12,021 nt of DNA from CAZBDU01 sp964490725 (lineage in GTDB: Bacteria > Spirochaetota > Spirochaetia > SZUA-6 > DRHE01): NCBI GenBank assembly GCA_964490725.1, contig CAZBDU010000131.1, positions 1 to 12,021 of the forward strand, read 5' to 3'. Position 1 is the first letter of the stretch; each line of letters starts with the position of its first letter. Below are positions 6,762 to 12,021 of the stretch, piece by piece. The notes below the pieces were generated by a model. The model did not search any database and had not been told where the DNA came from. It saw only the letters and a program-made list of their open reading frames with translations. Position numbers and translations under genes: made by a program.

Positions 6762-7406
6762 TCAGTGCCGATCACCACGCGAGGCGATCGGAGAGGCAAG
6801 TTCGTCCGGGGCAACGGCAAACCCACTTCGCCGGATCTTCTCCAGGAAGTAGCCGTGGAATCTCCCGTCGGCGGCCAGCTCCGGGTGGAAGGCGGTGGCC
6901 AGGATGTTGCCCTGCTCGGCGGCCACGATCCGGCCGTCCGGCAGCCGGGCCAGGATGCGCACCTCCTGACCCGTTCGGACGATGAGCGGGGCTCTGATGA
7001 AGATGGCCCGGAAGGGCTCCCTCCCGATCTCGGGGACCTCCAGATCCGTCTCGAAGCTCTGAAGCTGCCGGCCGAAGGCGTTGCGGCGCACGACGATGTC
7101 CATGACCGGCAGCCGCCGCGCCGCGCCGCCCGGCGGGCCCTCCAGCCCCCTGGCCAGGAGGATCATTCCTGCGCAGGTGCCCCAGATGGGCAGTCCGGCG
7201 AGCGCCAGCTCGTGAAGGGGCTGCATCAGGCCGCAGCGTTCCATGAGCTTGCCGATGGTGGTGCTCTCCCCCCCGGGGATGATCAGGCCCGAGAGGCCCG
7301 CCAGCCGGCAGGGGAGGCGGACCTCCACCGGCTCCGCGCCCAGGCGGGCCAGGCAGGCGGCGTGCTCGGCGAACCCTCCCTGCAGCGCCAGCACTCCTAC
7401 GCGCAT
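6762..7406 (-). CDS. pdxT: PLP synthase glutaminase subunit PdxT
   Basis: A 214-residue class I glutamine amidotransferase that hydrolyses glutamine and channels ammonia to PdxS for pyridoxal 5'-phosphate synthesis. VGVLALQGGFAEH opens the protein. LIIPGGESTTIGKL (41-54) is the family signature forming the oxyanion loop. The nucleophile is Cys78 in WGTCAGMI, and His174 and Glu176 in FHPEL complete the triad. NAFGRQ and FIRAP are also typical. The C-terminus runs about 20 residues past the usual end, with no obvious motif. It begins one base after the pdxS stop (TAG-G-ATG on the minus strand), so translation is almost certainly coupled. This fits the 1:1 assembly of the 12+12 synthase complex. 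Confidence 0.96.
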   Translation of the reverse strand: MRVGVLALQGGFAEHAACLARLGAEPVEVRLPCRLAGLSGLIIPGGESTTIGKLMERCGLMQPLHELALAGLPIWGTCAGMILLARGLEGPPGGAARRLPVMDIVVRRNAFGRQLQSFETDLEVPEIGREPFRAIFIRAPLIVRTGQEVRILARLPDGRIVAAEQGNILATAFHPELAADGRFHGYFLEKIRRSGFAVAPDELASPIASRGDRH

Positions 7407-7407
7407 C

Positions 7408-8289
7408 CTACCAGCCCCGTGCGGCCAGCCGCTGTCCCTCCGGCAGGCCGGCGACCTCCAGTCCCGGCATGGCCGCCCCCAGACCCTGGGAAACCCGGGC
7501 CAGGATGTCCGGATCCTGAAAGTGGGTGGTGGCCTCCACGATGGCGCGGGCCCGCTTTTGGGGATTCTCGGACTTGAAGATCCCCGAGCCCACGAAGTTC
7601 CCGTCGGCGCCGAGCTGCATCATCAGTGCGGCATCCGCAGGGGTGGCGATGCCCCCGGCGGCGAAGTTCACCACCGGCAGCCTGCCCGTCTCCGCCACCT
7701 CCCGCACCAGGTCGTACGGGGCCCCCAGGGATTTGGCCTCGGCCATCAGCTCGCTCGCCTCAAGGCTGGAAAGACGGCGGACGGCGTCCATGACGGCGCG
7801 CATGTGCCGGACCGCCTCGACCACGTTCCCGGTGCCGGCCTCCCCCTTTGTGCGGATCATGGCCGCCCCTTCGCCGATGCGCCGCAGCGCCTCCCCGAGG
7901 TCGCGGGCGCCGCAGACGAAGGGAACCTTGAAGCGGTGCTTGTCGATGTGGTGCGCCTCGTCCGCGGGGGTCAGCACCTCGCTCTCGTCGATGTAGTCCA
8001 CTCCGAGGGCTTCCAGGATGCGCGCCTCCACGAAGTGTCCGATCCGCACCTTGGCCATCACCGGGATGGTCACAGCCTCCATGATTGCCCGGATCAGGGC
8101 CGGATCGCTCATCCGGGCCACCCCTCCGGCGGCGCGGATGTCCGCGGGCACGCGCTCCAGGGCCATCACCGCCACGGCCCCCGCCTCCTCCGCGATCCGG
8201 GCATGCTCGGGGGTGACCACGTCCATGATCACCCCGCCTTTCAGCATCTGCGCCAGTCCCTTCTTCGTGGCCAGGGTCGATTCCTCCAT
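7408..8289 (-). CDS. pdxS: PLP synthase subunit PdxS
   Basis: A 293-residue, full-length synthase subunit that builds pyridoxal 5'-phosphate from ribose 5-phosphate, glyceraldehyde 3-phosphate and ammonia supplied by PdxT. It is a TIM barrel with GGVIMDVVTPE (18-28; Asp23), ALERVPADIR (43-52) and PVMAKVRIGH (76-85), in which Lys80 forms the first Schiff base. YIDESEVLTPADE (99-111) and IRTKGEAGTGN (145-155) follow; Lys148 is the second active lysine. NFAAGGIATPADAALMMQLG and FVGSGIFKS supply the second phosphate site. All expected catalytic residues are present. GGAGGAGA (8303-8296, minus strand) lies six bases before the ATG. It follows the PdxR-like regulator by 18 bases on the same strand, so the three genes look like one operon. 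Confidence 0.97.
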   Translation of the reverse strand: MEESTLATKKGLAQMLKGGVIMDVVTPEHARIAEEAGAVAVMALERVPADIRAAGGVARMSDPALIRAIMEAVTIPVMAKVRIGHFVEARILEALGVDYIDESEVLTPADEAHHIDKHRFKVPFVCGARDLGEALRRIGEGAAMIRTKGEAGTGNVVEAVRHMRAVMDAVRRLSSLEASELMAEAKSLGAPYDLVREVAETGRLPVVNFAAGGIATPADAALMMQLGADGNFVGSGIFKSENPQKRARAIVEATTHFQDPDILARVSQGLGAAMPGLEVAGLPEGQRLAARGW

Positions 8290-8307
8290 GACGTTTCTCC
8301 TCCGCTG

Positions 8308-9816
8308 CTACGCCCGTCCGCTCCTGGAGCGGGCGAGCTTGGATTTCATCGCTTCACCGATCACCCGGATTCCCTCCTCGATCCTCTGCTCGGGAACGTC
8401 GGCGAATCCCAGGCGGAAGCCGCCTCGCTGCCACTCCTCCACCGAGAACATCCGATCCGGGGCGAACACCACCCCTTGCTTGCGCGTTTCCAGAAGCAGC
8501 TCGAGGGAGTCCAGGGACTGCGGCAGATCCACCCATTGGTAGAGACCTCCGCATGCCTTCCTCCAGGTCGCTTCCCCGGGAAAGTGGCGCTTCATGGCCT
8601 CCAGGAGGAGGTCCCGCCGGGCGCGATAGGAGCGCCGTTTGCGCTTCAGAAGCCTGTCCAGATGACCGTTGCGGCAGAACTCCAGCAGGGCTCCCTGCAG
8701 GATGGAGCTGGTGGACAGGTCGGAGATTCTCTTGAGCACCTGCAGCCGCTCGATGACCGGCCGGGGGGCCAGGATCCAGCACAGCCGGATCCCGGGGAAG
8801 AGGCTTTCCGAGAAGCTTCCCAGGTAGACGGTCGTGCCCGAGGAGTCCCACGCTTTCAAGGGCAGGGTCTCCCTGCCCTCGAAGGCCAGCTCGTGGGCGA
8901 AGTCGTCCTCCACGATCATCACCCCGTGCTCCCGGCACAGCTCGATCAGGCGCTTGCGCCTCTGCGGCGGCAGCGTGGAGCCGGTGGGGTTGTGAAAGGT
9001 CGGAATGGTGTAGAGCAGCTTGGCTGCGCGGCGCCTGAGCACGGTCTGCAGGACATCGGTGCAGATTCCCTCGGAGTCCACCGGGATGCCGATGCAGGTG
9101 GCCTGCAGGGACCGGAACACCGCCAGCGCGCCGGGGTAGGTGAGGTTCTCCAGCAAGACGGTGTCACCGGGATCCAGAAACAGCCTGCCCACCAGGCTCA
9201 AGCCCTGCTGGACGCCGCTGGCGATCATCAGGTCCTCCGCCTGACAGGCCACGTTTCTGCGCGCCAGGTAGGAAGGCAGATAGTCCAGAAGAGGGGCGAA
9301 GCCCGAGGGCGAACCGGCGGCCAGAAGCTGCGAGCCGAAGCGGCGGAAAGAGGAGGCCAGGCTCTGCCGGAATTGCTCCAGGGGCAGCAGGCTGCTGTCC
9401 GGCCGGGTGGAAGCGAAGCAGATGCCCTCTTTCTCCAGGTCGTCCCCCGAAATGTGCTCCATGGCCGCCAGGAGCGGCGCGTTGGACCTGCTCCAGGAGC
9501 TGGAGAACAGGCCGGCCAGGGCCTGCTCGGAGGCGCCCGAGGAAGCGCCGCCGCGTCTTCGGGAAGGCCTCCGGGGCAGGGTGCGGCACACGAAGGCTCC
9601 CCGGCCCACGTGGGATTCGATCAGCCCCTCGGCGGCCAGCTCTTCGTAGGCCAGCATCACGGTGTTCCGGCTCACCCCCTGGGAGGCTGCCAGCTCCCGG
9701 CTGGCGGGCAGCCGGCTTCCGGGCGGGAGCAGGCCCTCGCGGATCAGGTGCGCGAGCCCTTCCTTGATCTGCAGGTACAGCGGGTTTTTCCTCCGGGGAT
9801 CCAGATCCAGGACCAT
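8308..9816 (-). CDS. MocR/PdxR-type GntR-family regulator with altered PLP-lysine position
   Basis: A 502-residue fusion of a GntR winged helix (about residues 10-75; LPPGSRLPASRELA, GVSRNTVMLAYEEL) and a fold-type I aminotransferase-like domain (about 105-490). MocR proteins of this kind bind PLP as effector; PdxR members activate pdxST when PLP is low. The neighbouring pdxS and pdxT genes support a PdxR-like role. Most of the PLP pocket is kept: GVQQGLSLV, LTYPGAL, HNPTG (Asn276) and VEDDF (Asp304). However, the segment that normally reads SFSK here reads GSFSESLFPG, so Glu337 replaces the Schiff-base lysine. Phe306 occupies the usual tyrosine position, which may occur in other members. The ATG at 9816 is preferred over the TTG at 9834 because AGGAGG (9826-9821) lies just upstream of it. 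The regulator is first in the same operon as its presumed targets, implying autoregulation. With Glu337 it may sense PLP without a covalent bond, sense another ligand, or not sense PLP at all. Confidence 0.9.
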   Translation of the reverse strand: MVLDLDPRRKNPLYLQIKEGLAHLIREGLLPPGSRLPASRELAASQGVSRNTVMLAYEELAAEGLIESHVGRGAFVCRTLPRRPSRRRGGASSGASEQALAGLFSSSWSRSNAPLLAAMEHISGDDLEKEGICFASTRPDSSLLPLEQFRQSLASSFRRFGSQLLAAGSPSGFAPLLDYLPSYLARRNVACQAEDLMIASGVQQGLSLVGRLFLDPGDTVLLENLTYPGALAVFRSLQATCIGIPVDSEGICTDVLQTVLRRRAAKLLYTIPTFHNPTGSTLPPQRRKRLIELCREHGVMIVEDDFAHELAFEGRETLPLKAWDSSGTTVYLGSFSESLFPGIRLCWILAPRPVIERLQVLKRISDLSTSSILQGALLEFCRNGHLDRLLKRKRRSYRARRDLLLEAMKRHFPGEATWRKACGGLYQWVDLPQSLDSLELLLETRKQGVVFAPDRMFSVEEWQRGGFRLGFADVPEQRIEEGIRVIGEAMKSKLARSRSGRA

Positions 9817-9820
9817 GGAG

Positions 9821-9826
9821 CCTCCT
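9821..9826 (-). promoter_or_regulatory. ribosome binding site deciding the regulator start
   Basis: AGGAGG on the minus strand with a four-base gap to the ATG at 9816. The alternative TTG at 9834 lies upstream of this site and has no comparable sequence of its own. Confidence 0.7.
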
Positions 9827-9827
9827 G

Positions 9828-9922
9828 ATACCAATCTAACCTGGTGGCGCTGTCAGAGAAAGATCCAATTTGATCGATAGCGATGCCACCAAAGCCAATT
9901 TCGCGGCATATCTATGGCCAAT
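9828..9922 (-). promoter_or_regulatory. candidate operator: four ATTGG repeats upstream of the PdxR-like operon
   Basis: Read on the minus strand, ATTGG occurs at 9922-9918, 9899-9895, 9869-9865 and 9835-9831, all in the same orientation, with start-to-start distances of 23, 30 and 34 bases. The two middle copies share AAATTGG exactly. The copy nearest the gene reads ATTGGTAT, and its complement contains ATACCA (9828-9833). A 7-base inverted repeat, TGGTGGC (9842-9848) and GCCACCA (9885-9891), brackets the 9865 copy. MocR regulators, as known for GabR, bind widely spaced direct repeats, so these are plausible self-binding sites. No convincing -35/-10 pair for the operon was found in this stretch. 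Confidence 0.4.
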
Positions 9923-10006
9923 GGTACCGTCGAGTGCGCGCAAAGCATCGTCTCCCGGGCAGGCCAGCCTGCGAGCGGTTTGGCGGCCCCGCCGGGCGCC
10001 CTGGCG

Positions 10007-10034
10007 TTGACAGGCGCCGCAGTCCGTGAACACT
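10007..10034 (+). promoter_or_regulatory. weak candidate promoter for the CBM9-like gene
   Basis: A consensus TTGACA (10007-10012) is followed after 16 bases by AACACT (10029-10034), a poor -10. If used, transcription would begin near 10041, the ATG itself, giving a leaderless message. This would fit the absence of a properly spaced ribosome binding site. The -10 match is weak. Confidence 0.3.
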
Positions 10035-10040
10035 GAGGCT

Positions 10041-10712
10041 ATGACCTGCAGAGTCTCCCGAACCTCCGCGCCTCCCCCCCTGGACGGCTGCTGGGAGGCC
10101 GGCGCGTGGGCGGCGGCCGCGCCGGCGGAGATCACCTGGTTTCACCCCGCGGGCTCCAGGCACAGGCCGCGAACCCGGGTGAAGCTTCTCTATGACCGGG
10201 AAGCTCTCTACGTGTTCTTCCGCGTGGAAGACCGCTACGTGCGGGCGGTGGCGGCCGGGTTCCAGGGACCGGTGTGCGAAGACAGCTGCGTGGAGTTCTT
10301 CGTTCGCCCCCGGGAGCAGGCGGGCTACTTCAACTTCGAGATGAACTGCGGCGGCACGCTGCTGCTGTACTACATCGAGGACCCCAGGCGCACCGCCAGG
10401 GGCTTTGCGCGCTTCACCCCGGTGGACCGGCGGCATCTGGCCGGCATGAGGGTGCACCACTCTCTTCCCCGCATCGTGGAGCCGGAGATCGCCGAACCGG
10501 TGGTCTGGACCCTCGCCTACAGCGTCCCGCTGCCGCTGCTGGAGGCGTACGCGGGGCCCCTGTCCCCGCATCCGGACAGGCCCTGGCGGTGCAACTTCTA
10601 CAAGTGCGGCGACAGGACCTCCCACCCCCACTGGGGCGCCTGGTGCCCCGTCGGCGAGGAGCTCGACTTCCACCAGCCGGACCGCTTCGGGACCCTGGAG
10701 TTCGCGCCTTGA
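10041..10712 (+). CDS. carbohydrate-binding family 9-like (CBM9-like) protein
   Basis: A 223-residue single-domain protein resembling the stand-alone CBM9-like family: a beta-sandwich related to xylanase-attached CBM9 modules. Landmarks in order are PPPLDGCWEAGAW (11-23), RVKLLYDREALYVFFRVED (46-64), a VCEDSCVEFFVRP strand (78-90), YFNFEMNCGGTLLLYY (96-111), WTLAYSVPL (156-164), WRCNFYKCGDRTSHPHWGAW (182-201) and FGTLEF at the end. No signal peptide is visible, so it is probably cytoplasmic, which is odd for a polysaccharide binder but common in this family. The ligand is unknown. I chose ATG at 10041 because family members start just before the conserved PP-x-DG region; a GTG at 10026 would add five residues. 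Neither has a good ribosome binding site. It converges on a URO-D-family gene across a strong inverted repeat. Confidence 0.8.
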   Translation: MTCRVSRTSAPPPLDGCWEAGAWAAAAPAEITWFHPAGSRHRPRTRVKLLYDREALYVFFRVEDRYVRAVAAGFQGPVCEDSCVEFFVRPREQAGYFNFEMNCGGTLLLYYIEDPRRTARGFARFTPVDRRHLAGMRVHHSLPRIVEPEIAEPVVWTLAYSVPLPLLEAYAGPLSPHPDRPWRCNFYKCGDRTSHPHWGAWCPVGEELDFHQPDRFGTLEFAP

Positions 10713-10714
10713 GG

Positions 10715-10752
10715 CGGTGGGGCCGGCGCTGGCTCAGGGGCCGGCCCCACCG
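10715..10752. terminator. 13-base perfect inverted repeat between convergent genes
   Basis: CGGTGGGGCCGGC (10715-10727) and its exact complement (10740-10752) enclose a 12-base loop. The left arm lies in the 21-base gap after the CBM9-like stop. The right arm lies inside the last codons of the URO-D-family gene. The stem is very GC-rich and could stop transcription from both sides. No T-run follows on either strand, so it is not a classical intrinsic terminator; it may act as a mRNA-end stabiliser. Confidence 0.5.
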
Positions 10753-11954
10753 GCCGCGTAGAGGCTGAGGAGGTTCTCCGCGGGGACGTCCGCCTGGACG
10801 TTGTGGACCGGGGCCAGGACATAGCCGCCCTTCGCTCCCAGAATCCGCAGCGACTCCTCCGCCTCGCGGCGGACGGCGGCGGGGCTGCCGAAGGGCAGGG
10901 TGCTCTGGCTGCTGGCCCCGCCGCCCCAGAACACGATCCTGCCGCCGAGCTCCCGGGCAAGCCCCTCGCGGTCCATGCCCTGCGCCGACCACTGGACGGG
11001 GTTGTAGATGTCCACCCCGGCTTCGATCAGGTAGGGCAGGATCCCGCGCACCGAGCCGCAGGTGTGCACGAACACCTTGATGTGGGGGCTGGTCTCGTGG
11101 ATGGCGGCGGTGAGGGTCTCCCAGGCGGGGAGGTAGAACTGGCCGAAGAGGGCCGGGCTGAACAGCTCGCCTCTCTGAGCGCCGAAATCCACCGTGCCGA
11201 TCACGACCACCTCCAGGAACTCCCCCACCTGCTCCAGGTACGATCGGGCCCGCCGGGCCAGCGCCTCGGCTTCGGCCATCATGTACGCTCTGGCGTGACC
11301 CGGGGCCGTCCTCAGCTTGACCGCCCAGCCGATGGGGCCGCAGTAGCCGGCGGGTACGCCCTGGATGGTGCTGGAGACCAGGGCCCTGTCCGTCCCTTGG
11401 TAGGCTCTGCGCGCGTTTTCCCGCTCGACGCGCAGGAGCTCCCGGTCGAACGGCTCGGCAAGCCGCCACCGGCTCTCCGGCAGGTGGGGAATCTCTCCGT
11501 CTATGGAGGTGAGATCCGGGTAGCGCAGCCGTTCGAAATAGCGGCACCCCGGAGGCATGCGCCGGGCCGGCTCGGTCCAGGGGAATCCGTGCCCGTGCAG
11601 GAGCGTTCCGTCCGGCAGGCGCCGGGGGTGGAACCGCTCCGGAACCAGGTAGGAGCAGCCGTCCCAGAAGCGGAAGCTCTTCCAGCCGCCGCGCTCCAGC
11701 TCCAGCGGCAGGGTCCGGGTGGGGAGCATGAGGAAGTCGCACCCCAGGGCATCCAGCACGTCAGTGTCCACCTCGGCCAGGAACTGGCTCAGGTCGTACA
11801 CCCGCGGCTCGACGGGCGGAAGGTTCAGCGCCTGCCGCAGCGCCCGGTACCCCCAGGCCGCCACGCCGGTCACCCGCGTGGAGCCCAGGTCGCGGACCGG
11901 CCGGTCGGTCTGCTGGAAGCGCAGGGCCCGGCGGACCCGCTCCCGCGCCGTCAT
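10734..11954 (-). CDS. URO-D-superfamily protein (methyltransferase-like, not HemE)
   Basis: A 406-residue member of the uroporphyrinogen decarboxylase superfamily, which also includes the cobamide-dependent methyltransferases MtaA/MtbA and CmuA. The start (TARERVRRALRFQQTDRPV) is typical. The second half carries VIGTVDFGAQRGELFSP (251-267), FVHTCGSVRGILPYLIEAGV (295-314), YNPVQWSAQGMD (317-328), a GGG turn (344-346) and GGYVLAPVHNVQADVPAENL (376-395). The HTC motif (His297, Cys299) matches the HxC zinc pair of MtaA-like enzymes. The position where they carry a further cysteine appears to be PVHN (His384). HemE's N-terminal RQAGR signature is absent, so haem synthesis is unlikely. The activity and substrate are unknown; methyl transfer to or from a corrinoid or small molecule is one possibility. 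GAGGG (11968-11964) lies nine bases before the ATG. No corrinoid protein gene is nearby within the window. Confidence 0.85.
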   Translation of the reverse strand: MTARERVRRALRFQQTDRPVRDLGSTRVTGVAAWGYRALRQALNLPPVEPRVYDLSQFLAEVDTDVLDALGCDFLMLPTRTLPLELERGGWKSFRFWDGCSYLVPERFHPRRLPDGTLLHGHGFPWTEPARRMPPGCRYFERLRYPDLTSIDGEIPHLPESRWRLAEPFDRELLRVERENARRAYQGTDRALVSSTIQGVPAGYCGPIGWAVKLRTAPGHARAYMMAEAEALARRARSYLEQVGEFLEVVVIGTVDFGAQRGELFSPALFGQFYLPAWETLTAAIHETSPHIKVFVHTCGSVRGILPYLIEAGVDIYNPVQWSAQGMDREGLARELGGRIVFWGGGASSQSTLPFGSPAAVRREAEESLRILGAKGGYVLAPVHNVQADVPAENLLSLYAAGGAGP

Positions 11955-12021
11955 GGTCCGGGGCCCTCTAGGAGTCCGTAGGGCATAGCCTGCCGGCGGA
12001 GGAGGAGGCAGGGGGTGCGCA

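Noticed and set aside
6768..6791. CCGATC/GATCGG hairpin near the end of pdxT as an etfA terminator
   Set aside because: Only six-base arms with a 12-base loop, inside coding sequence and without a T-run.
9817..9834. TTG at 9834 as the start of the PdxR-like regulator
   Set aside because: AGGAGG at 9826-9821 lies between it and the ATG at 9816 and fits the ATG.
10734..11954. HemE, the haem-pathway uroporphyrinogen decarboxylase
   Set aside because: The N-terminal RQAGR signature is missing and the C-terminal half matches the divergent methyltransferase-like branch.

Overview
The window is a high-GC stretch (roughly two thirds G+C by eye) of bacterial chromosome carrying eleven complete protein genes in short, tightly packed units. 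There are no RNA genes, insertion sequences or CRISPR repeats that I can see. Two poorly characterised proteins, a DUF5312-like protein and a 139-residue protein on the opposite strand, resemble families I associate with spirochaetes. A ferredoxin-fused, probably electron-bifurcating ETF module points to an anaerobic lifestyle. My best guess is an uncultured, GC-rich anaerobic spirochaete. This rests on recalled family resemblance, not on a search.

Layout. Positions 1-1128 (+) hold the tail of an upstream gene, a PG0541-type (PII-like) transporter-associated protein, and a small exported membrane protein with Met/Gly/His-rich ends. Convergent to these is a 585-residue DUF5312-like protein (2909-1152, -). 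It shares a back-to-back promoter region with the divergent 139-residue unknown (3012-3431, +). Next comes a clear operon (3575-6740, +): acyl-CoA dehydrogenase, EtfB and a ferredoxin-EtfA fusion. This is the same order as the carCDE caffeyl-CoA reductase genes of Acetobacterium. It has a good sigma70-type promoter, and the genes are 3 bases apart or overlap by 8.

Convergent to that operon is a vitamin B6 unit on the minus strand (9816-6762): a MocR/PdxR-type regulator, then pdxS and pdxT, which together make pyridoxal 5'-phosphate (PLP). The regulator sits first in the same operon rather than divergent from it. Its aminotransferase-like domain has glutamate where the PLP-binding lysine should be, and I consider this the most interesting observation in the window. 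Its upstream region carries four ATTGG repeats that could be operator sites. The last part holds a CBM9-like protein (10041-10712, +) and a URO-D-superfamily protein (11954-10734, -). These two converge on a 13-base perfect inverted repeat.

Functionally, the window combines acyl-CoA-linked anaerobic electron transfer, PLP synthesis with its own, possibly altered, sensor, and several conserved unknowns. I found no single large undescribed system. The novelty lies in the altered regulator, the unusual transcript starts and the unknown proteins.
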